Positions 12,397 through 23,379 of a stretch of 64,000 nt of DNA are shown one piece after another. This DNA comes from Myotis daubentonii (Eukaryota > Chordata > Mammalia > Chiroptera > Vespertilionidae): NCBI RefSeq assembly GCF_963259705.1, contig NC_081842.1:63562787-63626786 (forward strand). The letters are read 5' to 3'. The first letter of the stretch is position 1; every line of letters starts with the position of its first letter. Below the pieces are notes generated by a model. The model saw nothing but the letters and a program-made list of their open reading frames with translations, was not told the origin of the DNA and ran no database searches. The position numbers and the translations under genes are program-made.

Positions 12397-12820
12397 TTTA
12401 TTGAATAATTTACTAGAGGTCAGACAGGCACTGTTCTTCGCATTCCATGTTTATTATTGTTTTAATCATTTTAGTCCTGGAGGTATGGAATTAGCCTCCT
12501 TGTTGCTATTATTCCCATTCTACACATGTGGCAACAGAGATTTTGAAAGTTGCAGATGTCCTCAAAGTCATACATCAAGCAGGGTTTATCTGATTTTTAA
12601 AGCTGAGTCTCTTAAGGAATGATAACTGGGCTATAATGATGTTCCTTTCCATGAAATAGCACTCAGTCCTTCTAGTGATTCTCTTATTTTTGTCAATGAG
12701 AATATTTTCTGCACTTGAGACACACCTTCCACCTACACTCCTCTAGAACTAAAAAAGAATTTTGAATTGAGATTGAATGATGGGGGTAGCTGGAATAGGG
12801 GAGGGATTTTAACCCCACAG
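12397..12820. other. unique sequence with MIR-like traces
   Basis: A faint 'attcccattctacacatg' phrase near 12508 hints at a decayed MIR or L2 but is too weak to annotate. Nothing else was recognised. Confidence 0.35.
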
Positions 12821-12824
12821 GCAG

Positions 12825-13015
12825 AAGGAGACTTGAATCTACTTACTAACTGTATAATTATTGGGGAACTTCTCTGAGCCTGGGATTTCTTACCTAAAAA
12901 ATGGGAGTAATAACACCTTCCTAAATGGTATTTAACCACAGGAGGATGAGAAGATTGAGTAAGAGCTCTGATGTAAGGGACCTGGTGTAGTGCCTGGAGC
13001 AGGGTGATAGACACT
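12825..13015 (+). repeat. MIR SINE
   Basis: Blocks in sense MIR order: 'gacttgaatcta' then 'cttctctgagcctgggatttc', 'aaaaaatgggagtaataaca' and 'tagtgcctgga'. It is heavily diverged. Confidence 0.65.
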
Positions 13016-16000
13016 TTGCTAGTGTTGGTCTTACTATCCTATTTATTTGTATCTGAATTGCCTTCTACCTACTCACCATGCTCTCCAAATATTGTGCCCC
13101 ACTCAATTAAACTTTATTTGTTAAGTAAAGGTGGGTTTTCCCCCTTGCTCTGCCCTCTAGAACTCTGCCATTCCCCACCCCCACCTCAAGCAGTTTCAAA
13201 TCTCAGTCTTTATGCAACTCACACTTTTGTTTTTCATTATTCCCTATATTATGGCATCATTCATCTTGTAAGGAATTCTAAGTGTGTTATAAATCCTTGG
13301 AACACAACCATGAGGCAGATTGACTTGGTTATAGAACACATTACAGGGAGAAGCAAGGTCTTTATCATCATTTTCTCCAATATTGAATATTTACTGAATT
13401 TATATTATTTATTGGGTACTCAAAAAACATAACACATACCACTGACATTACCATTGCCCTCTAAAGCATCTATTTTAAACATGAGTCTCCTAGGTCTCAC
13501 ATCATCGAGTTGAGTGTCCCTTCCTTGCCAATATACCTACAAACCCAATAAAATAGCTTCATAAAAAAACCTCAATAGGCTAAATAATTTCCAGGAAATT
13601 TATTTTTCAACTACTTATTTATCCCCAGTTCATGTTGAATTATTTTTATTAGACAAAATATATATAAAAGCAATAAAACTGTTGCTGAATTATGAAGCTA
13701 GACTTCCCATGTTGCAATTTCCTTTCTTCCTCCTGCATTTCCCAGCTCCCTGGGTTGCACTTCACTCTTCTGTTCTTTGCTAAATTTGAGGGTTAACAAT
13801 CAACTCCCCTAGGCCTCTCTCCATCCTATTCACTTTCGTTATGATTTTTTTCTTCATATACTCTCCTAGAGTCTATTTGTTTTGAAATGTATCATTGCCC
13901 TCTGCCATCTTCCACTCCATTTCCCTCAGGTTTCCATTTCATGTTCCAGTTTGTTTTATTTGCATTTTCTCTGTGGGTTTCTATTCCTTTCCAATGCAAT
14001 TTCCCCACTGGGCTCTGCAGACTTCCTGCAGCTATTTCAGTAGTCAGTGTCAGAACCGTAATGATATAAAGTGCTTTAAAGATCTCTGTAAAGTGTAATA
14101 GGTTAACTAAATGTTATTTGCTATTTTACTATTTTATCTTGGAGAGGAGAAAGATGAGAGACAGGAAATAAGGGTTAAAGATGAATAGGTACATCTTGGG
14201 AAAGGGAAATAAAAAGATTACTGCTGGATTCAATGACTGGATAGAAGCAAATGCAAATCTCCTAATAGGCTGTGATAAGAATGAATGAAATTTCCTAATT
14301 GACTGATAGTGAGTTCAGGAAGGTTTCAAAAGTGTTTGCTTATGAACTTATAAGTAGTTGGTGGGCACCAGAGTGATCTACTTAAGATCATTGATAGAAA
14401 TAAAAATAAAAGAACTAGAACACTAGTAAACATGATGAGTTCTAACCCTCGACAAATGAACTTTTTTGTTTTGTTTGGAAAAGCAAATGATGCTGAGATG
14501 AATTGTAACATAAGCATATGAGATAAATAAATTTATGTTTTTTATAAAGTGTGTCCCATGGAGCACTAGTTACTCTAGGGGTTAATAACTAACTTTTGAA
14601 AATAAGAACTGAGCATTGTTTGGGTTCCTACAGGAATTCTCATATAGTTCAGCATTCTAGTACATATTTTAAATCAACAAGAAGTGTGTGGTATGCTTAG
14701 TTTCCAAAAATGAGTTCTTAGTCCTTTTCCTGTGTGTGAAACATCTTATAAGACTAAAATTCAACTTACTCTTTAGGGAAAAAAAATTCTATGTTAGGGA
14801 TACCATTTAAAGTAGGAAGAATAAATGTCTGGACTCACTGACACCTGAAGTAATAAAAAACTGAAAATATAAGTGAGTTCAAGTAAGCTTTTATTAAATG
14901 CTTGTTAGAAGTATCCATGAGGAAATCTGAACTGCTAAGTTCCATTTTAACCTTTGTTAACCTTCTTCAAGAGATCAGTTGATCTTTCAAGGAATACTCT
15001 TGCTAAGTCATAAAAACTAGTTAAGTGAGTTTATTATGACCCCTTTCTAGTGTGTAAATATTTATTTTCTAATCTTTTTACTTAAATGAAGTATCTGAAG
15101 CTGGGCCTCTCACACTGGAGATCTGCATAATTCAGAGATAAACACTGTATAACTTTTTTCTTTGATAGTAAGTAATTTAAAATGTTATTCTTGATATAAA
15201 AAGCAGTCTGATGTATCTTGAAAAAGAATAAAAACTTTACAATAATTTTAAAGATAAGATAACAGTTATTAGAGTAAAGTTAAAGTTTTGGTAGATTGTG
15301 CATGCCAATTCCTAGGGGAAAGTGTATTTTTCTTATGTCATAGGTATCCTTTGGTGCTGAAATTCGAGATGCATTAGCCTAAGTAACAAAATAACACCTA
15401 AAATTCTAAAAGCAACTTTAATACATCTTGAATAAAAGGTATGGAAAAATGCATTCTTTTAGTAAATTCCCAAGATGTATCCCTTGACTTATTGGCAAGC
15501 TCCATGTGTCATTGCTGATGGAGATAAACTACCTATAGTCTATATTAGAAAACTGCTTCTTCAGTGAACTTCAACTGAACTGCATTGATTTACGTGATCA
15601 TGGATCTGTTCTAAATATTAGAAAAGGGATGAGATGCTCTGCTTGATATTATCATGTCTCCAATGTGAACTTAATTCAGATTTAATGCAATTACTCTACG
15701 TTGATTAAATCTCAAACAAGTTTGGCCTTCTACATTGCACCATAAACCTTAATCATTATGTTGGCAATAATCACTTTGTGGTTATTTAACATAAATAATT
15801 ATGTTAGCTACTAAAATGAGATGATGCAGCATTACATTGTCCCCACAACTTGTAGGATATCATTGCTCTTTCTGCTTGAATTACTAACTCTTGGCATGCA
15901 GTGCTTGTCTTTGCTCCCATCTAATGAATACTAAATACTAGAAAATACTATGGCTCTAGCCACAGAGTTCCTAATTCTCTGCCACAGATTTATGTTACCA

Positions 16001-16554
16001 GGCTGTACATTTAGAAACTATCATTAAGGCCATTTTCTTTATCATGGGATAAGGACTTATCAACACAAGGTGACCCTGTAATGGTGAAGAATCAGAATTT
16101 GGAAGCTATCTCTTTGCTTTCTTATCTTGACTACAAGTTACCTATTCTATTCCCCATGTTTATACTTAGAATTAAGATAAATAAACATTCTGTTAGCATG
16201 CTATTTTTTATTATTCATTTGTTTGTCTAAGGTAAATGCAAACTTAAGTAACAACATTCATGTGGGGATTTTAAAGAATTATGCTTGATCTTAACTGTGG
16301 CAAGGAGGTAAAAAAAATTGAGAATATGGCTCTTGGACTCATGGCATTTACCATCTAGTAGCAAAGGTTGTAGGTACCAATATTCTTATCTTTGAAATTC
16401 TAGTATAAAACTTGCTTATTTTGGCTGATCTTCTGAGTCATAAATCATAATTATAATTCTAACTCTCATGAATGTCTTAAAATTGATTTAAATTTTTATA
16501 TATGACTCTCAACCATTTTGGATCTGAGTTCATATGCTGAGCTCAAGTCCCCTC
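13016..16554. other. long unique stretch, possible conserved part near 15,560-15,850
   Basis: No transposon or exon was recognised in about 3.5 kb. A 142-codon plus-strand frame at 13004-13432 has no recognisable domain and starts inside the MIR, so it is probably chance. The part at 15,560-15,850 has several TAATTA/ATTA cores and no repeat signature, which suggests an old conserved non-coding block. Confidence 0.35.
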
Positions 16555-16738
16555 ACTGTTGGGGGGCAGGAGGGAGGGGGGTAAGAGATCAACCGAAGGA
16601 CTTGTATGCATGCATATAAGCATAACCAATGGACATAAGACACTGGGGGGTAGGGGAGGCCAGGGGATTGTCAAGGGCGGGGGAGAAAAAGGAGACATAT
16701 GTAATACTCTTTGTAATACTTTAAGAAATAAAAAAAAG
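16555..16738 (+). mobile_element. 5'-truncated L1 3' end, young bat family
   Basis: This is the G-rich 3' UTR of a bat L1, ending in a short A-rich tail. It shares 'gacttgtatgcatgcatata' and the following segment with the L1 at 22571-23373, so both belong to the same family. No clear target duplication was found. Confidence 0.8.
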
Positions 16739-16740
16739 TG

Positions 16741-17690
16741 AAAAGATATGACCCATAATGAGGACTCCAAACCATAGATGTCAGAATTAGCAGACAGGGC
16801 ATTAAGACAATTATTATAACTCTATTTCATGGCCCAAGAGTGAGAGGAAAGATCTTGATGCTTGGAAGATAAAAAGAGCCCAAATTGAACTTAAAGATCT
16901 AAAAATATAATGTCTCCAATGGAAAACACACTGTATGGGAGTAAAAGAAAAGATTAGTGAACTCAAAGACATTATAATAGAAAGTCTCCAAAATAAAAGC
17001 TAAAAGACAAAGGGAATAAAAATAAATCAATAGAGCATCAGCAAACTGTGGGACAACTTCAAGAAGCTGAAGTAGGTATCACTCACCTATTAGAATGGCT
17101 AAAGTTCAAAAGACTGAGTACACAGAATATTGGAAGTTTCTAAAAAAACATTATGATCTGACCATTCCATTCTTAGGTATTTGCCCAAGAAAACTGAAAT
17201 CATATATCCACATGAAGATTTGGTACTAAATGTTCATAGAAACTTTATCTGCAATGGCCCAAACTAGAAAAAACTCAAATGTCCATCAACAGGTGAATGG
17301 ATAGTATATTGATTCATCTGTGTAGCATATTCATAAAATGAGCACTTCTCCAATAAAATGAAAAGAAGCCAGACAAATATTCTACGATCCCATTTACTTA
17401 AAATTCTAGAAAGTGAAAAGTTATCTATGATGCCAAGAATCATATCAGTGTTTTCCTGAATGGAGGGCAAAGGTGAGGGTGGCAGGTAAGGGTGATAGTG
17501 AGGGATTAAAGAAGGGCACAGAAAACTTCTTGGGTAGTGGATATATGCATTTTCTTGGCTGTATGGATGGTTTTGTGTGGTATATGCATATGTCAAATTT
17601 AAGAAATTGTACAGTTGAAATATGTGTCATTTATGACATGCCAGTCATACATATAATAAAGTGATTTAAAAAATAAATAAATAAAGGTTC
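16741..17690 (+). mobile_element. older L1M-type 3' region
   Basis: Several phrases belong to the distal ORF2/3' UTR of older L1 elements: 'attagcagacagggcattaa' at about 16788, 'accattccattcttaggtat' at about 17161, 'aatgtccatcaacaggtgaa' at about 17278 and 'gtatatgcatatgtcaaat' at about 17580. An A-rich end follows at 17660-17690. It is rearranged or partly deleted, with no intact frame. Confidence 0.7.
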
Positions 17691-17754
17691 TTCTTTAAGG
17701 ATGCATTGAGACCACGGATGCTTAGGATTCCTGTTCTTTTACTGTTACATTTTG

Positions 17755-17955
17755 GAACATAGTGAGTCAGAGTTTGAATTGTGCCTCTGCTACTCGTTTA
17801 TTTACCTGGCTTTGGAAAAGCTATTCAAGTGTGTTGAGCCCCATTTTCTCATCTGTAAAATGTGTATAGCAATGCCAACTTTGTAGAGTTGATAGAAAGA
17901 TCAAGATAATGCATGTAAGTCACCAAACACAGTGGCTGGCACATTGGTCTTGCTC
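17755..17955 (+). repeat. MIR SINE
   Basis: Sense MIR blocks in order: 'gagtttgaattgtgcctctg', 'ccattttctcatctgtaaaa', 'gataatgcatgtaa' and 'cagtggctggcacatt'. Confidence 0.75.
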
Positions 17956-20396
17956 AGTACATGGCAGCTGTATTATCCATTGTTGGTGATGGATTTACTA
18001 CACAGGCAACCTATGGGGATAAATTGATTCTTGTACACCAGCAACTTGTCAGGATATGCACTTATTATCCATTCGTTTTAGATTGTCACATGAGAAATTA
18101 TCAAAGAGTGGTACACATGCTACTACCTCAGCACCGTGTGCCCACTGGAGGCATTTTCAATCAATCATGGGGAGCTCAAAGATAGCTGTATGCTTTTTGT
18201 TAAAACTGTGTTCCAGGCAGCTACTACTAATCAACTGTTATTGACATGAAAGAGAAATCCTATTTGCCATCTAATAGCTAAACCGTCATGTTAGGCAGAT
18301 AGGACACAACTTGTTTAAGAAACTAAGATCAGTAAGAAGGCATTTTGGTTAGAGGTACGGAAAATTGGGTTGCAGGGGCCTGCTCAGGGAATGGTGAAAC
18401 AGTAGCTAGAAGCTGACCACACAAAGCATTAGTATTGTGGGCAAAGGTTTGACAAGGTTGTCAGTATGTAAGAGATTTTTTACTCTGGATATTGTGCAGA
18501 TGTCAGCCACAGACAACTCACTTTGAAGGGCAGTGATGTACACAGCAATTTGTTTGTCACCAGTCTACCTCCATTTGGTAACCTGTCTCATAGCAAAGAA
18601 AGAAATAAAGAAAATGATTAATTTCCTCAAGGCCAGTGTTCACATAGACCTAGCATTGATTTAAAGTACGGGTCTGTGCTGATTCACTCTCTCTAATTCC
18701 CTGATTCTAGCACACCCAGACCCCAGGTTGTGCCTCTGTCATGGCTCTCTTTCAGAGTTGGACAAAGTTGACATGAGATAATCCCCCTATATGGGGCCTG
18801 GGTAGATTTATAGCACCTTTTTAGGTTTGATAAAGTCACACTCTTTTCTCTAAGAAGTCTTCTTGTCTTAACTATGAACTCACACATAATGAATTATGAG
18901 TCCAAACACATTACTGTTTAAAAGATACTACAAGAAATCAAGGGAGTAAAGTTTCACAGAAGAATGGAAAGATCTTGCCTCCACAATAGTCTCTAAGCCT
19001 CTCAGACCCAATCAAATATCCATTTCATTGGAGTTGGTAAGAAAGAAGGAATTTAGGTTTATGAGCATGCCAAATAGAACATCAAAAGAACACCTCACTG
19101 GCTGCTTCAAGACCAGGATTCTTTTATGAAATTGGCAAGCTGGGCTCAGCCCTATCTTCCTCAATCTTAAAGGATCTGATGGAGCTATAGCATCACTCCA
19201 CACATGCCTGAGTACCCCCACTTTGGGGAACAAAAGACCCTAAAGAGGCTTTCAAAGTTCAAGGAACTTGTGGTATGAGTGGCTATAATGAGTCAGACCC
19301 AGGTTCTGACCACTGTAAAATAAGAATCCTGACAGTTCCACCCAGAACTGGCTTGTTTTGTTTGGGATGAACTGGTAAGCATACAACCTAATAGACTTGG
19401 GTTATACATAGGAAGGGGGTGGTAGGTATTTCTCTGATTAAAATTAAAATGCTATTCATTTTATAGGTACCTAGAATTTTAAATCAAAAATGAATTATTC
19501 TCTCTTGATTTCATTGATTTCCAACTTAGGCCAACTTGAGGAGATAATGAATTCCACAAAATAGGCTAGTAAGTTTTATTTTTTAAGTTGTCCTAAAAAA
19601 AATAAGCACTATATTCTCTATGACTTAGACCATAATTGGAGCTCGAAGTTCAATTCTTAACGCCAGGGTGGAGCTGGGGCAGTGAAAATGGGGCAAATCA
19701 AAATTGTTCAGCATCTTGCTTATGATGAATATTGAAGAGAATGGAAATATTTAGCTTAGAGAAGACCCAGGGAGGATACATATTTTAAAATAGTTGAAGT
19801 TATACTAAATGAGAAAGATATTAGCATTATTTTACATAGTAAGTGCCCATGGGTGACAGTTATTAGGGGACAGATTGTGTCTAAGATGAGGGAAGAATTT
19901 TCTGTCATAAGTCAAACTAAGAACAGAATAATGCTTGCTGTCTTGCAAAGTGGTGAATTTGTTTTAAATTGAAGTGATCAAGTAGAACTTGCCTGACCAC
20001 CTATCATAGACATTGCCCAAATAGTCAGTATTTCCTGATGATAAGTAACTTAGACTATATAAATGCAATAAAAACTCAATAAGAGTCAGCAATTTGCTAT
20101 CCTGTCTTCGACTTAAAAACAGGACATGTGAAGGAGGCTTAAATTTGATACTGCATATGTTGGAGTATATAAGGAACTTGCTGCTGGTAAATTGAAATTA
20201 GAGAGTTAAAGTTGGGCTACACATAAAAGCAGAGACTAAGACAGAGTTAAAGAAAAGCCTCTTGACTCTTTTCCAAAGTCAGCGGCGAGTCATAGAGCAA
20301 CCCTGCCAGTTGGCAGAGACTTGCTTCCAGCTAGCATAGGAATGGGATTGGGAGCAAAGTGGTTTAACCAGAAAAGGAACCTCAAGTCTCTTTCTG
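17956..20396. other. unique intergenic sequence, nothing recognised
   Basis: About 2.4 kb with no recognisable repeat, exon or RNA gene. Confidence 0.4.
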
Positions 20397-20422
20397 TGTT
20401 GTGTGTGTGTGTGTGTGTGTGT

Positions 20423-20460
<38 letters not shown>
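20397..20460. repeat. (GT)n microsatellite
   Basis: About 31 GT units with one GG interruption. The antisense poly-His/Thr frame overlapping it is an artefact of the repeat. Confidence 0.98.
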
Positions 20461-20464
<4 letters not shown>

Positions 20465-22185
20465 AATGAAAGTATAGAAGTTTCTTAGAGAGGAGAAACA
20501 AAGGGAATAGCCAAAGAAGACCGTTCAAACCTAAGGCATGGGGAGGATCACCAGTGGAAATGGAGGCCAAAAACAAATGAGAAAATGAATCTAAAAGAAA
20601 TGAAAGGGAAACACATGGGAAGGAGAACTGATGAGGAAGACAAATCTACTCTGGCTCAAGTGGCAGAAGGGAAAATCAGATGCATGAATGGAGTCAGCAG
20701 TGTCCCCTCTTCTAGCCAAAGTGCTCACTGGAGAACAGGCTTGCTGGGACTCAGCTACAAATATTTACTCAGCAAGTTCACCCTATGTTCGCTTATCACT
20801 CCTGATCTAGAGAGAGGTAGGAAGTAAGATGCTTGAGTTTGACCCTCCCCTTCCTCTTTTGGACATGTCATTCACAGCTCAGGAACAGGTTCCATCAGGA
20901 GCCCATCAGCCAGAACTACCCCACCACCAGGGGTCCCTCTATCCTGGTCCCAGCCAAATCATCCTTTCCTTCAGATGGTGCATTCTCTAGCAGGGCTCTT
21001 CTTGCCTGGGCTCCACATTGAATATGACTAGAGAAATGCCTCATTTTTACTAAGCAGACACTTTATATTCCCAAATCCTACTCTGATAAATTATCTGTGT
21101 CCTGTGCTAATGAAAACAAGTTAGATGGGTCTTAGGTTGCTTCTTTTCCAACCTAGCAATGTGCAATTGAACAGTGACTTTCCATGTAAACAAACCTCAT
21201 TTTTTGTTGTCCAAGCCAAAGTAGCTGCTCAACCATGGACATCAAGTCCAGTCAAAATGATATTTGGTAGGGCTTGGAGAGATGGGCATGAGCCTCTGTC
21301 ACAATGTTTTCTAATAACTTGCCATCTCTCTTTCTAAATACACTGACTCTAGTTTGAGTAATATCATCTAGCAAAGATTGAAATATGCACTTGAGTGTTT
21401 CTTTTGCAACAGCAGAGAATTATAAAAAGGCCATTACAGGTCTAACACCAAGTTTTCTGATCTCCTCTGTGACATGTACATTCTCAAACATAACTTAATT
21501 TTAAAGTGGGAGAAACAGAAAAATTATTGCTAGCATTATGATGTCGAATAAGGTTTATAATAGCAATAATCCCCCATGAAAACAGTTGTTATCATAGTTA
21601 ATGCCCATTTTGTCAGTGTGTTAACCTTCCCTGGCTCTGCCTTGGGCCATTAATGGCCAGCCATTTGTTAAGCACCCTGGAGCAAGCAGTTTTAGGGTGA
21701 ATATTGCTGAGCTCATTCGCTAAATAAAGCAGCTGAGAAGACAGATAAATTCTGCACAGATACCTGGACACACAGGTATCCCTATAGTTATGTTATCCAA
21801 GTCCTTCCTTTAGGAATTTCTTGCCCTAAAATTATATCTAAGACAGACAGAGTGTATCCACAGCCCTGCAGTATCCATCCATTCTTACTAACCCAGGCCA
21901 TCTCAAATTTACACTCTCAAAATCCTGCTCTGGCTCTCTCCTGCCATTTTTCCCCATGTCTAACTAATATCAGTGTTTAGGGTGTTTGATAATCAAAACT
22001 CTGCTCCTCAAGAATAAGCTCTCCCCTCAAAATGCCCAAAGGGCATAACTGAAAAACAGAATAAAAGGGATGTTAACTTGCAAGCAAGGACAAAACAGGA
22101 AAAGAGGAAAGAATAGGATTACCTGTAACATCCAGGAATATCTGTCCCTTAGATAGATACAACTTTGTAATAAATAATTTATTCA
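20461..22185. other. unique sequence, possible conserved part near 21,540-21,760
   Basis: No transposon was recognised. The part at 21,540-21,760 looks like old conserved non-coding DNA: it is repeat-free and has TAAT cores and a 'ccattaatggcc' near-palindrome at about 21647. This is inference from appearance. Confidence 0.3.
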
Positions 22186-22189
22186 GTGT

Positions 22190-22385
22190 TACAATTATCA
22201 AGGTTAGATACATTGAATGTTTTACACAGCTCAGGTTTTATTGCTTTTTAATACCGTTATCTCTTTTAATCATATCGCCATTTCTATGAGGTTGGTGTGA
22301 TTTAATCTTCCAAATTGATAGGTAAAGGAAACAGAATTTGGACCCAGGCTTTTTAACTTCAGATACAGGCTCTTCAATACCATGA
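22190..22385 (-). repeat. MIR SINE (antisense), decayed
   Basis: Antisense MIR-like order: 'gttttacacagctcaggt', 'atctcttttaatcatat', 'ctatgaggttggtgtgat', then 'ggacccaggctttttaactt'. Confidence 0.5.
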
Positions 22386-22570
22386 TACAATGTATGGGTC
22401 TCCATTTAAAAACAAAACAGGCAAGGTTCCTAAAAAGCGACTGGTTCCTTTTTCATTTGAATTATGTGTCAATTCTGTACCATACCAGACAATGGTTATT
22501 GCTATTATGATGGTTGCTATTATTTCTTAAGCTCAACTATTTGTTATTGTCTAGGGATACTCTTTTCAAT

Positions 22571-23373
22571 AAATTGTGCTCAAGTCACTAATCATTCGAG
22601 AGATACAAATCAAAATGACAATGTGGTACCATCTAACACCTGTCAGAATGGCTATCATCAACAAATCAACAAATGACAAGTTCTGGCGAGGATGCAGAGA
22701 AAAAGGAACCCTTATGCACTGCTGGTAGGAATGCAGACTGGTGCAGCCACTGTGGAGAACATAATGGAGTTTCCTCAAAAAACTAAAAATGGAACTCCCA
22801 TTTGACCCAGTGATCCACTTCTAGGAATATATCCCAAGAAACTAGAAACACCATTCAGACAGGATATATTCACCCCTAAGTTCATAGCAGCACAATTTAT
22901 AATAGCTAAGATTTGGAAACAGCCTAAGTGCCCATCAGCAGATGAGTGGATTAAAAACTGTGGTACATCTAACAAAATGGAATACTATGCTGCAGTAAAA
23001 AAAGAAGGAATTCTTACCATTTGCAACACCATGGATGGATCTGGAGAGCATTATGCTAAGCGAAATAAGCCAGTCAGAGAAAGATAAATATCACATGATC
23101 TCACTCATTTGTGGATTATAATGAACAACATAAACTGATGAACAAATACAGATCCAGAGACAGAGAAGCATTGATCAGACCATCAAACCTCAAAGGGAAC
23201 ATAGAGAAGGGTGGCGGTAAGGAGGAATCAACCAAAGGACTTGTATGCATGCATATAAGCATAACCAATGGACACAGATAGCAGGGGGGTTGAGGGCATG
23301 AGTGGGGGGTAGGGAGTAATGAGGGGATATGGACATATATGTAATACCTAAATCAATAAAGAAAAAAAAAAGA
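22571..23373 (+). mobile_element. 5'-truncated L1, distal ORF2 plus 3' UTR
   Basis: This is the last 0.8 kb of a young bat L1. It starts at the distal ORF2-region phrase 'aatcattcgagagatacaaa' and runs through 'cactgctggtaggaatgcag', 'ctaggaatatatcccaagaa', 'atggatggatctggagagca' and 'gctaagcgaaataagccagt'. It then enters the G-rich tract at about 23276-23330 and ends in an A-rich tail. Severe 5' truncation is usual for L1 insertions. No coding function remains. Confidence 0.9.
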
Positions 23374-23379
23374 ACAAAA

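Noticed and set aside
13004..13432. 142-codon plus-strand open frame
   Set aside because: It begins inside a MIR, runs through pyrimidine-rich sequence and shows no domain or splice context.
16741..17690. Continuous L1 running from the young L1 tail into this block
   Set aside because: The young 3' end closes with its own A-rich tail at 16738, and the following block is more diverged and starts in a different part of L1, so they are two elements.
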